Under the pieces are notes generated by a model, which did no database searches, was not told the DNA's origin, and saw nothing but the letters and a program-made list of their open reading frames with translations. This document shows positions 22,251 through 34,311 of a stretch of DNA of 64,000 bases, one piece after another. A program made the translations under genes and the position numbers. Source of the DNA: Thozetella sp. PMI_491. Its lineage: Eukaryota > Ascomycota > Sordariomycetes > Chaetosphaeriales > Chaetosphaeriaceae. Numbering within the stretch: the stretch's first letter is position 1; each line of letters begins with the position of its first letter. The stretch is taken from contig MU270108.1 of assembly GCA_021432635.1 (NCBI GenBank), positions 983 through 64,982 of the forward strand. Direction: 5' to 3'.

Positions 22251-23020
22251 CGATGTTATACTGAATATCCAACCCCCTCTACTTTCCTGCGGGGATTCTT
22301 TGTCACCCCCGGTGGAGAACGCCGGGGAATTGCTCAAGGGGCAGGCTACAGCCGACAGCCCAAATCGAGCTACATGTATACTACCTCTTAGCGATGTAAT
22401 AGAACAACTAAGGATGTCACCTCCGCGAGATTACATTGTGGTGAGACAGGGCCAATGCCGGACCCAATGGCGAAAAATCACTACGTAGGCATGTCCTGCG
22501 GGTGATATATATTGCCTCGAGGGGCGTGCCCACCGTATAGAGCTGCATCTCAGTTCCTCGCTAAGCCCTAGCTAGACCTCGATAGTGGGTAGGAATATTG
22601 CCAAGGTAAGGGGATGCACCCTTCAGAACTCAATAACACCCAAGGGCCCATCCGGTTTGGGTGTTGTGTGGGAAGGCTGTTGCATTGTTGAATGTTGCCT
22701 TGGGTGCCCTCGAGTGTGCTACCTTGCCATCCGCTGCTACCTTCTGCCAAGAAACCTAGATCTATAGGAATACGTTGACGTCTCATTAAACCTGTGTACA
22801 GTATGCTACAGTGGGATTGGAGAAGACATGCACCGTCTCGGTAATAATATACATAACCCTAGGCGTAGCCTTCTCCGTCCGCGAGACGGAAGACTACATA
22901 CATAGTCCCAGGGCGTAGGGTAGAGTAGGTTGTAGGGCTTTGAAAAGACACCTGACATGCCTGGCATTGATTGGTTTGCTTCCTTCTGCCCGCCCGCGCT
23001 GGCTTGTGTTCGTAAGTATC
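22251..23020. other. Convergent 3' regions of SYS1 and the WSC gene
   Basis: No gene seen. Both neighbours terminate here. No terminator or RNA gene could be recognised. Confidence 0.5.
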
Positions 23021-24523
23021 TCATAGACTCATCATGAGGAACACGGCCGCCCCCAGGACAAGGCTGCCAAGTAGGCGACTGTTGTCATAGAAAACAGAGG
23101 CATTTGCAGTAAAGACCACGCGACCTGCGGGTGTTTCAATAGTCCTGTTTGTGGTTTCGTTGCGATGTGGCATAGCCGTAACGAAAGACACGTCGGTGAC
23201 AGCCACCAGCCTGAGTTGGGTGATCGTGGCTAGCTCTATCAACGTCGTAGTACTGAGTCTTGGATTATAACACACCGTCGTTACCCCCTCTGCGATCATG
23301 GCCTCTGGCTTCCCGTCGCTGCATGTCGGGATGGAGATGCTGTTGTACGTTGAGACAAAGGGCGATAAGGGTGAACACGGATTTGTTATGGCCGACGTAG
23401 CGGTGGCAGGCAAGCTTGTTGGAGGCGAGACAACCGGCGACAAAGAGATCTTCTTTACGGCGTCCGATGGTAGCGCCGCGGTTTCTAACCATCCCGTGCC
23501 GTCTAGGGCTACCGGGTTATGACGGGAGCTAAATAAAAGGGCCAACGAGGCAATAGGGGGGGGTAGAAGCGTGGAAGTGAGCTGGTGAGAGGCCGGGGGC
23601 ATCGGGGAGGAAAGCGAAGAGGAGACGGAAGAGGAGAGGGAAGAGGAGAGGGAAGAGGAGGGGGGAGAGGAAATGGGGATGCTAGGTACGGGAAGAGGCG
23701 AGGAGGGGGGCGAAGAGCGGCTGGATGTGATCGTGCCACTGCCCTTGGGAGAGGAAACCCTCCTCGTCGGTGCCAGCTCCGATGGGTCACCGGCGGGGGC
23801 GGATGTCGCACTTGGTACGGACGGAGTTGGCGACTGGGTGACTTGACTCAACATAGAGGGTGAGGACGAGTTACCGTTTGTCAACTCATCAACCCGTGGT
23901 GCTGCCTCGAAGTCTAGAGCATCCCAAGTAAGCGCAGGGGTAAGGATAGCGGATTGTATCTAGGGCCCGTCCAGGGGATAGCTGAGAGGGGAGCTTACAA
24001 CTATATAGAAAATTAAATGTGTCTTGATCTGCGCCACCGCAGAATTCGTCCTGGTTAGGTTTTGGGCAGTTAAAGTAGCAATCTCTATTGTGGGGATCTG
24101 GGTACTCCCGTTCAACCGCTGGAGGACTCTTCCAGCAGGTGCAGAGCCTAGGGTAAGCAGGGTCTAGGTCAGCAATAGCACCCAAGAAGTCCGCGGAAGC
24201 AATCCCATGCTGGTATGCCAAGCTTACTGCTGCGAGACGCCGATGTATCTGTACTCACCGCTGCTGCAGTACCTGGCGCAGTTTTCAGGTGAGTTCTGCT
24301 CAAGAGTGGTGCCTAGGACTAAGTATTAGCATGTAGTTCATCACTACGGCGCAAGCCCATGGTAGACCCGCGAGGCGAGAGAGTGTATGGGCGACAGACT
24401 GTCATTCGTCCCTGCCACGTCAACAGCAACGCAGCCCCGTGAGCTAAGATGCGTGTCTGCTCCCGCTCTGATTGTCAGAAGAGCCAGCCCGGCCGACCAT
24501 CGGAATATGTCTTTATGGCCCAT
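23021..24523 (-). CDS. Secreted WSC-domain protein, probably GPI-anchored
   Basis: I reconstruct four exons on the minus strand: 24400-24523, 24228-24312, 23999-24147 and 23021-23913, giving 416 residues in frame. Exon 1 starts MGHKDIFRWS and has a hydrophobic signal peptide ending near Ala-Gly-Ala. A WSC cysteine domain follows, spread over exons 1-3: GCVAVDVAG, CARYCSSGEYRYIGVSQQ, LCTCWKSP, CYFNCPKPNQDEFCGGADQDTF. Exon 4 is a long Ser/Pro/Thr linker (SSPPSSPLPVPS, repeated SSLSS) and then a region with NxT/NxS glycosylation sites. The protein ends in LLGSLVLGAAVFLMMSL with no basic tail, as in GPI precursors; Wsc1-type sensors instead have a cytoplasmic tail. WSC domains bind glycans in cell-wall proteins. 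The exon 1 donor (GTCTGT) is weak, so that junction is the least certain. Confidence 0.78.
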
Positions 24524-25252
24524 ACTATGCCACTCCTATGACGGCAGGTACCAAGGTATAGAAATGAAGGGATGGGAATACAGTTACCTTAGGACAGTGG
24601 GGGCAGCTCAACAAAGAAGAAAAGGGCTGGGCTCCAGATAAAAGGACAGCTGGAGAGTGGGAGCGGGAAGGAGAGCTATGGGGTCGAAACGCAGATGGGG
24701 TTGCGAGGGCCAGATACGTTCCGATGCAAAGCATGGGTGCGACCCGCCGCACGGCGAGAGGGAGAAGATGGGGTAAAATAGCTGCGCGCACCGGGGATGG
24801 GGAACAGGGTAGAAGGTTGCCGGCCGAAACATGAGCGACCCGGCAACAGCCAAGAGTGCCTCTCCAGGCCCGTGGAGGTGGATTCATAGCGCAGACATGA
24901 TTCACACATGGAGCAGCTAGGCCATGGGAATGGATGGGCTGCAAGGGCGACGGGCTGTAGGGAGGCGGGACTGGAGTCGGCACCTAGACAACTAGGGCTA
25001 CATTCCTCTCAAACCTCTCGAAGAGAGACTATGAGCTCTTGCCGTAGACAAAGGCGCATAACAAACGGCCAGTCGAGGTGGTAGAACCAGAAAATGTTTC
25101 TCTTTCTATTTTCCCTCCTACATTCTAGCAACAATAGGCCTCCTTCCACTAAGATGCGCCCCCTGAGGGCCTGGCTGGTCCGCAAGCAACAAGCAGTACT
25201 GTACAGGAATGAAGAAGGGACTAGTGGGCTGGTACCCGACATGGGACATTGG
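24524..25252. other. Region between the WSC gene start and the acyl-CoA dehydrogenase stop
   Basis: It should contain the WSC promoter and the 3' end of the acyl-CoA dehydrogenase transcript. Open frames are Pro/Ser-rich with no domain. No RNA gene seen. Confidence 0.5.
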
Positions 25253-27336
25253 CTAGAGCTTCATGCCTAACATCTTGGCCACACGGATGCTCTGGCGTAT
25301 GCTCAGGTCCAGCATAATCTCCTCGCTACCCCCAGGGATAGCGTAGGCCCTGACATCGCGGTACAGGCGCTCAACCTTGCCACCTTGCCCGCCGCGAGAG
25401 TAGCTGAGGCCCCCGAAGATCTGGCTAGCCTCGCGGGCGCAGAACTCGAAAGTGGTGGTGGCCTGAGCCTTGAGTCCGGCGATGGGGCCACCTAACCTCA
25501 GCATAGCCTCCGTCTCGCCCATCCTCTCGCACTGATAAATGACATTTTCGAGCCAGTTATAGGTGGCCTCGATCTGTCGTGCCATATGCGCGAGCTTGAG
25601 CCGAATGACCGGATGGTCGATCAACTTCTTGCCGAAGGTCTTACGTTTGCTGGCGTACTTCACCGATTCCTCGAAGCACACACGGGAGAAGCGGATGCAC
25701 TGGATGATGATACCGACTGTTTGTGGATGTCAGCGTGCGGACAGCGAACAAATGGGGCTACCTCGCGGGGCTCTTATCTTTCGTGGTTAAAGTTTGTCAT
25801 GATCACACGGAAGCCCTGGTTCTCCTTGCCGAGCAAGTTCTCGACGGGAACCTTGACATCTTCAAACGTGATATACGTGGTGCCACTCGACCACACTCCC
25901 TGGCACTAGACAGCCTTCCGATCAGCTCGCCTGACGTGGAGACGCCCCAAGAGGCAAAGCGGACAAATGAGGAGAAGGGCTGTTGAGAAAACAATGGGAC
26001 TGAGGGAGAGACCGGAAAGGGGAACGGCACGAGCATAGAGGCATGGAGAGGAGGCAGGGAGAGAGCGGGTAGGTTGACTCACGTCCATTCGTCTAGTTGA
26101 GACGCCGCCGAAGTCACGCTCGATAAGCAGCAGGCTGACGCCTCCCATGCCCGGCCCGCCGGTGCGAACGGCCGTGGTAAAATAATCGCACCAAATACCA
26201 TTGGTGATCCACTTCTTTTCACCGTTGACGATGTAGTGCTTGCCATCTTCGCTCAGGCGCGCTTCGCAGGCGAGGTTCGCCACGTCGCTCCCGAAGCCAG
26301 GCTCTGTATGCCGGGGTAATTATTGTTAGCACTGAATGTCGGTATCGCACGGCACAGGGGGTAAAGACATCGACCTAAAAGGGTTTAGATACGAACCTGT
26401 GATGGCGAGACAGATGCGTTTGTCCCCGTTGAGGATACCAGGTAGGATCCGGTCAACGAGAGGCTTCTTGCCAAATTTGACCAAGGGAGGGCAGCCAATT
26501 CCGAAGCCACCGATGACATTCCACACGAAACCGCCGCTCCCGGCACGGCTCAGCTCATCTGTTAACAGCATCTCGTGGAAAAGATCCCACTTGTCGGTGG
26601 GCACGCTCTTGACGAGGTTGTCCACATGGTCCTTCTGGTAATGGGTACCGAGGAGGCCGGCGAGATAGCCGCGCCGCCCCATCTCCTTGTATATCTCGGC
26701 GGGCACTTCCTTCTTCTCTTCCCACTCGGTCACGTAAGGTTCGATCTCGGTCTCGACCCACTCACGCACCTCGGCCCGGAGGGCCGCGTGGGTTTCATTG
26801 AAATAAGGCGAGTGGTACTGCGAAGAAGGAATTTGAGTTAGCTAGGATCCCGGACGGTAAACGCAGCTAAAGCTCGGCCTACATTCTGGTACCAGGAAGG
26901 GTCGGCGAAGGGAATTTGGGGGCCGAAGGGCTCCAGGGGCTCGGGCTCGTCCTCCTGTTCTACCGGCTTCGCCTCCGGCGACGGCTTCTTCGGCGCGGGG
27001 GCGGCCGCCGGGGCAGGTGCGGGAGGCTTAGGCTTGGTGTCGAGGGACCCAATCTGCAACTGTTTCTGGTACTTCTTCAAAATCCCCTCGTTGTGATACT
27101 TCCAGAATTGCTTGGATGCGTCTTTGCCTCCTACTCTCTGGAGGATCTTCTTGCCGCCTGGTGAACGGGTCCCATCAGCAGGTCCAATTTCAGATGCGGC
27201 GTCCGGGGGCTTGGAGCATACCTGGATGGTCATCCTGAAACTTGGTGACATCGTACACATCCCCGTCAATCACGATCCACAGCGAATCGGGTTTGCTGTG
27301 GGAAGCGATATCGCTCTGGGTGAACGTCTTCGACAT
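25253..27336 (-). CDS. Acyl-CoA dehydrogenase with N-terminal cytochrome b5 domain
   Basis: Six exons on the minus strand (27222-27336, 26883-27157, 26397-26817, 26083-26303, 25778-25905, 25253-25718) give 541 residues. The N-terminus is a cytochrome b5 fold ([25 protein letters not shown] with one haem His, FWKYHNEG with the other), followed by an Ala/Pro linker. The dehydrogenase starts at [19 protein letters not shown] and contains [15 protein letters not shown] and [10 protein letters not shown] for FAD and substrate, and the C-terminal [13 protein letters not shown] and [10 protein letters not shown] helices. This fusion is common in fungi and probably oxidises acyl-CoA thioesters. The C-terminal MKL is not a good peroxisomal signal. 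Intron 5 (25719-25777) seems to be of AT-AC type; read through, an in-frame TAA would end the protein. A GA-AG reading also keeps frame but loses a conserved Arg. Confidence 0.88.
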
Positions 27337-28549
27337 GCTAATGATCGGCCGCGTGGCTCTAGTGGGAAGGGACGAGTAATGACAACAGGGAAATGGCTCA
27401 ACGCTGTAAACTCGAGCGGCCGTCGGAAAAGAGCAAGCAAGTGGTGGTAATATTGGCTGATGAACGAATATCAGGGAGTTGAAGAACCATATGCCGTCTT
27501 CGTTACTTTGTTTCTTTTAAGATGACCGACTAAGCCGGCCTAGGTCGGTTATGAGACCCCCAATTAACATGTGAAGGCTCTCCATCCAATGCCCCTCCCA
27601 CCTTATACAGCTGTTAGCTACTTGCCCGCCCACCCCCCCTTCCTCTCCCCCAGACGGCTGCCAAGGGTAGTGCTTATGCAACGGGCATTAGAGTAAGACG
27701 GGGTAGGCACATGCGCCGCCTTTCGTCTGCTGTCTGGCGCTTAGTAGCCCTTTTCGATGTTGGAGCTCGGGTCTGCCGGGGACGGAGCAGCATCTTTCTC
27801 TACCAGAGAAGGCCTGGGATGTGTGGTTCTGGCTCGTGATGCGATCATGTGCGTCACGTCTGCATTCGGACTGCGGCCGCTAAAAAATGGCATGTGATAG
27901 CCTTATAGTCGGCGCATGCAATCCCCTTTGTCCTGTTCTGCTGATGTCATCAAGCTAGAACAAGGCTCGACAGGAATTGCCGAGGCTCTCCCCCACATTC
28001 TCCCTAACTAGTGGAGGTCACTGTGGTGCAAATTGACGGCGGAGCTTTGTTCCTGCAGCGACCTTGGCAGCTGATACAACCCTTCCCCAGGATATTGGTC
28101 TTTGAGCCTAGGCCGGGGTAATCACCTGCCGCGGGATTGGAGGGTTGGAAACTACATGTGGTGTTCTCTGGCTGTACAGATAGATACATAGAGGCCGGTA
28201 ATTAGGGCGACTTTTGGGCTACTCGGACATGGAGAAGGTGACCTAAATGCGGGAAAAGACCGCCTAGTTAGGCGAACACATGATCGCAACACATGAATTT
28301 GATAGTTCCGCATAACAGTAGCCTTCGCTGGCCTACTTTTAAAGCCCCCTTATGTGGGTTCGTTGACTCCGAGTCTGCTCTTGCCCCATGTCCCATACGC
28401 CAGCAACGCCAAACGCGACGGTGTGCCCCTTGGCCCCCGAGCCGCGATATACACGGCGTAGCGGCTCGCTAGCCGCGTGTAAACCGGGAGCCTGGAAATC
28501 CCAGTCCGGTTACTCCTCGTCTTCTTTGATCGGCCCGCAGTGTCCTCCC
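27337..28549. other. Region between the acyl-CoA dehydrogenase start and the FEN1 stop
   Basis: No gene recognised over 1.2 kb. It holds the dehydrogenase promoter and the FEN1 3' end. Short AT-richer patches occur near 27420-27560 and 28190-28330 but no domain-bearing frame. Confidence 0.5.
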
Positions 28550-29810
28550 TCACGCAGTGCCTCGGGGTTTAGCTTTCGCCTTTGCCTTCTCCTTTTTCTC
28601 ATCCTTGAGCTTCTTCTTCTTGGCCTCATTCTGTTCCTCGAGCTTACGCTTGTGAGATTTCATCTCTTCTTCTGTCTTGGGTACTACTTTGAAGAAACCT
28701 TCGAGGCGAGACTGCTGCGCGCTCTTTAGATTCTTTTCAAGTCGACTGCCCGCTCCGCGCACCCGATCTTCCGAGAAGCCTTTCTCTTTGACGAGGAACT
28801 GCACCAAACCTTCGATATCGGGCTTCTCCCACTTAAAGTCGCAGAGGGGATCGTCCGCTGCACGCACGTCAGGGGCTAGGAAGAGATCGCGTGCGTCCTG
28901 GTAGGGCCAGTTATCAGGCAAGGCGAACTTGCTCTTGGGATCTTTTGTGATGAATTCAACTACACCCTCAAGCGAACCATGTTCGCGGATGAGTTTGAGC
29001 GCTGTCGTCGGGCCGACCTTCGGGATCGGATCGAGATAGTCGCAGCCGAGGAGGATACAGAGATCAACGAACTGTGGGCGCTCCATGTTTAAGCCTGCGA
29101 GAACTCGGCCGAGGTGAATCTCTTGGATCGGCTCCTTTCTCTGCTCGCTAAAGGTGAGATGTCTCAGCAGGATTGGTGTGTTGAAGCAGAGCGTATCCAT
29201 GTCCTCCGTCGCTGCGGCGTAGACTTTGTTAGCCTGAGCTAACGCAGCACACTGTGCCTCGGCCTCGGTGGGGGCGACAAGATACGGAATGCCCATTAGT
29301 TTCAGCAGGCGCTGGCATTCCGCGTTGTGCTCCCTTGTCACCCGGACTGTGCGCCGGGAGAACTTCTCGACGTCGTCGGCTGTGCCCGTCTCCTTGGCTT
29401 CCTCGAGACCCTCGTTCGCCTCTTGCTTCCTTTGAAATCGCCGGGCGAGCTCTCCGGACTTGAGTTTTGGCGGGGCCCCGTCGAAAACGTAGAGGGGTTT
29501 GATGCCGTTGTCGACCATGCGGAGGGTGCGGTAGAACATGCCCATGAGGTGTGAAGTTGTCTCTCCACTCTCGTTCATGAGCTGCTGGCCATCGGATCGT
29601 ACGGCAATGAGGAAGCTGTAGATGCTCATGGAAGCATCCTCAGATAATTTTAGCACGATGGAGAAAGGAATAGCGGTCGGTCAGGCGCCGTGACAGGGTA
29701 GTGCGACTTACGATAGCCACCTTGCGACCAAATTGATTTTTGATATCGCCTTCCTTGATCGCATCTGGAGCCTCCTCCTTGATGATCTGGAATAGCTGCT
29801 TAATACCCAT
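28550..29810 (-). CDS. RAD27: Flap endonuclease 1
   Basis: FEN1 removes 5' flaps during Okazaki fragment maturation and long-patch base excision repair. Exons on the minus strand are 29712-29810 and 28550-29638, giving 395 residues. The 73-bp intron (GTAAGT donor, phase 0) falls after [16 protein letters not shown]...GRKVAI, and the next residue is the catalytic D34 of DASMSIY. Further metal ligands are visible in [24 protein letters not shown] and GCDYLD. A PCNA-interacting box QSRLEGFF lies at about residues 342-349. The tail is a long Lys-rich stretch for nuclear localisation and DNA contact. Length and motif order match the family, and no part is missing. Confidence 0.97.
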
Positions 29811-30678
29811 CTCCGGTCTCTGTTGGCAGGTGTGCCCGTTGCCGATTTCACAAAGTATCGTGGTGAGTCGGCTTCCAGGTATTGCGCGCGGCGAAGGGTG
29901 CGGGACGAGTTGATGTCATTTGACAACTTCGACGCGAAAAGGCGTATAACGCGTGGCGCGTTCCAAGGTGCTGTAAGGTGGGGGCGGGCTGGTGGGGCCT
30001 TCGCTCACAGCACAGTCTATGGCGCATGGGAAGGAACAATGTGCCTTACCGGCGCACCTGATCGATCTTCGCTTCTGCAAGGAATCACTTGATCACCCTG
30101 CGTACCTCGCCGGACCTTAGATGTACCATGCTAAATCCTAGGATTATATCGCCGATCACCAGAAACCCGGGAATTGTGACTAGGGTATCTCATCTTGCTA
30201 GCATGACATGCCACGTCATGATCGGAAACTTGATGAAAGCGGTCTCTTCGTCTTCTGATAGATCATAATAGCCGCCCACCTCTGTCTCTCGTTGAGCGGC
30301 GGGCTGGTTTGGCTTGATCCGGTTTCGGGATCGGTTAGATGGATTGCTGTGGCCTAGGTAGCCTCCTATGGGTCTTGCACTACACAGGGGCACCAGCGCC
30401 GTGGTGATGTGGTAACGAAGTTCGCATTTCAATGAAAATTCATGCGCAATTTCGAGCCTGATCTCGCCAGAGGCGAGAGAGTCTGTCTATAGATACCCGC
30501 GGGCTCGTCTCCACTGCTGAGAAGAGGCCCCAATGCATACGTCTCCTCTTACATGCCAAATAATACAACAGAGGCGCGGACCGGTTGCCGAGCGGACGCG
30601 AATATAAATAACAATTCTAGCCCTTGTGTGTAGGCGCTGAGGGGATGCCACGACGCATAAAGCCGATTAGGCAGTCCG
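29811..30678. other. Region between the FEN1 start and the KGD2 stop
   Basis: FEN1 promoter and KGD2 3' end. No gene or RNA recognised. Confidence 0.5.
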
Positions 30679-32205
30679 TTATAGAAGCATCTTCCTAGGA
30701 TCCTCGATGAATTCTTTCACCTTCACGAGGAATTGGACCGCCTCCCTGCCATCCAGTAACCGGTGGTCGTAAGTCAGGGCAAGATACATCATGGGCCGGA
30801 CCTCAACCTTGCCGTTGACCACGACAGCACGCTCCTTGATGGCATGGAGGCCGAGTACGGCTGTTTGAGGAAGGTTGATGATTGGCGTGCCCATGAGAGA
30901 CCCGAAGACACCGCCGTTGCTGATGGTGAAGGTGCCGCCAGCCATGTCCTCAATGGTGAGCTTTCCGTCGCGGGCCTGATGTCTAGGTTAGCCACACGAA
31001 TTTAGGGTAGGCGAGCAATCAATTCGCTGGCGAAGAATGAACGGAGTCAAGTGTCCCACCTTCTTGCCAAGATCAGCGATAGCCTTCTCGATGCCGACCA
31101 AGTCCATCGTTTCCACATTTCGCACGACAGGGGTCACCAGGCCTTTCTCAGTGGCGACCGCCACGCTGATGTCAACGTAGTCCCGGTAGACAATCGTGTC
31201 ACCACTGTTGGGGCCTTCAATGGATGCGTTGACAGCAGGAATGTCCCGCATGGCCAGGACGCAGGCACGTGAGAAGGCACTCATGAACCCAAGTTTGACT
31301 CCAGTCTTCTTCAGCACCTCGTCTTTGTAAAGCTTCCGGAAATCCATCAATGCAGACATATCCACCTCGTTGAAGGTCGTCAAGGATGCCGCTGTGTTTT
31401 GCGACTGCTTCAGGCGCTCGGCGATGCGGAGGCGCATCCGGTTCATCTTGACCTACGCGAAACGTCTTGTGAGCACTTGATACAGCGCGTGTACAGGCAT
31501 ATGTGTAGATAGTAGGTAAGGTTGTTGATTGCACTTACTCGTCGCTCCTCACGGCTTCCGAGAACCGTGGGCTGGTCCTTGGGGGAGGGTGCGGAGCTGC
31601 TGTCCTGCTTTGCAGGAGTCTCCTTCGGAGGCGGAGGGGCCGTTTTGGTTTCCTGAGCCTTCGGTTCCGGCTTGGGCTCGGGCTCGGTAGGTCGCTGAGG
31701 CGCCTCCTCTTTTTGGGCGGGTTCCTTGGATTCAGTGGCAGCCGGTTTGCTGGCTCCTTCAGCTGGCGCGCCGCCCAGCTCTATGCGGACCAGATCTTGC
31801 CCGACTGTCACCGTGTCTTCCTCGTTGACAAGAAACTCCTTGATAGTTCCAGCCTCAGGGGCGTTCACGGCAACATCGATCTGGCGACAGAATTAATATT
31901 AGCAGCGAGGACAGGGATGCTAGGTATGATGTTGAAAAGGGCGAAGTCTTTGATTGGGGGCACACCTTATCGGTCTCGATGGTGGCGATCTCCTCGTCCT
32001 GCTCGACAAAGTCGCCAACCTGCTTGTTCCATTGCTTTAGAGTACCTTCGCTGATGGACTCGGCCATCGGAGGAACCTTGATGAGCTTGTCTGCATACGT
32101 TCTCACATGCTGGAATTGCAATGGGAGCTGCTGTAGGGGTCGTGTTTTGTAAAGAGCGAGCCTAGGGGCGGCGCGCGCGGCAACGCAGAGGCCACGGTAC
32201 AACAT
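30679..32205 (-). CDS. KGD2: Dihydrolipoyl succinyltransferase, E2 of 2-oxoglutarate dehydrogenase
   Basis: This is the core subunit of the mitochondrial 2-oxoglutarate dehydrogenase complex in the TCA cycle. Minus-strand exons are 31966-32205, 31539-31880, 31060-31452 and 30679-30975; all three introns (84-86 bp) are phase 0, and the protein has 423 residues. The first ~40 residues are Arg-rich and amphipathic, a mitochondrial presequence. The lipoyl domain runs from [14 protein letters not shown]; its lipoylated Lys80 in ETDK is the last codon of exon 1. A Pro/Glu/Lys linker follows and there is no separate E3-binding domain, as usual in fungal E2o. The catalytic domain begins [16 protein letters not shown] and ends with the active-site [12 protein letters not shown]. 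The start is the ATG at 32205; an in-phase TTG lies just before it. Confidence 0.96.
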
Positions 32206-33284
32206 CGTCAAGTCGACTGGAGCTGAGATGGGTCTCGAAAGAGCGGGATGAGTTGGATTGTATGGGGAAAAGCGACAAAGAGGAGGCAGCGGGTACGTGA
32301 TTTAACCAAATGTTGGTGGTGCGGTGAGGTATTATGCGGTACGGAAGACCTGTGCAAATCTCGTGTCAGTCAAACCGAGGAGACGTAGCTTGGTCGAGTG
32401 GGTTGTTCCGGGCGGAGGTTGAAAATAGTAAGAGAGGGTAGGCATACTAGGGGTGACAGTCAATTAGAAGCTATAGATATAAGGGAAATGATGCATGGTA
32501 CAGAGGGAACAAGAGTGCTGCCTTTGCCTACTGTAGAATTTGCTTGCTTGTTTGCAATTGAAGATACCTCAGCTCTGTTGCCAGGTCTCATAGAAAAATC
32601 GACTTTCTTGCGGCTAGATTAGGTAAGGCCGCCCCCCCCCCCTGCTTCGGTTCGGACGTCACTTTGTCGGGTACTCAGGGGTCGAGGTCGGGACAATGCG
32701 CAAAGAGAATCGAAAATAATTAGGGAAGGCTCGGCGTGGCTAGAGTGCTGTGGCAATGGCAAAACCCCGGCATCTGTTCAGCCACAGCCCCGCCAGGCAG
32801 CTTTCGGTTTCAGGTGGCAGGATGGCAAGAAAGCCAAGGCGGCCTCGCCTCTCAGGCATCCAGGTGTAAACCCAGGTTTCTCTCAGCTGGCGACGGGCTG
32901 GCTGCGCTAGCCTCTTTGTGCTGATCCCGTCCCATTTCCTCACTGCCCACCATCCCTCCTGCAACCTACATCGACCACTTCCTCCTCTCTCGCTTGGCAA
33001 ACTTCACGTACCGGTCCGACTCAGCGTTGACTGCGTATTGGTAAGACACCTCGATCGTCACAAATTTCCCCTCAACTCCTCCCCTGCCCTGTGCAGCCCT
33101 CTAGTTTTTTTTCCCGCAGATTTTTTCGCTGCGCTGCCGCTCGCCTTCACTCAACTTCTTTGGCCTTCTACGCTCCCGCTGACCCAAGGTTAGCCTGTGG
33201 TCCTTAAAACCCCAGCATTTGACCCGGCCTTGACATCTAGTCGGTCATCAAAAACAACATCCGACACATCTAGACATCACCAAA
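32206..33284. other. Divergent promoter region between KGD2 and the E2 gene
   Basis: No gene seen. A C-run lies at about 32630-32641. The last 350 bp before the ubiquitin E2 start are C/T-rich (CCTCCTCTC, CCCTCAACTCC), typical of a strongly expressed fungal gene leader, and end with a CACCAAA context before the ATG. Confidence 0.5.

Positions 33285-34311
<1,027 letters not shown>

Noticed and set aside
25253-27336. Calling the acyl-CoA dehydrogenase a pseudogene because of the TAA after NFNHER
   Set aside because: All other exons are intact and conserved, and a 59-bp removable segment with a branch site restores the exact frame and the conserved Arg.
32398-32450. A possible tRNA-like stretch (GTAGCTTGGTCGAGTGG)
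   Set aside because: It resembles an A-box but lacks a matching B-box and a foldable cloverleaf.
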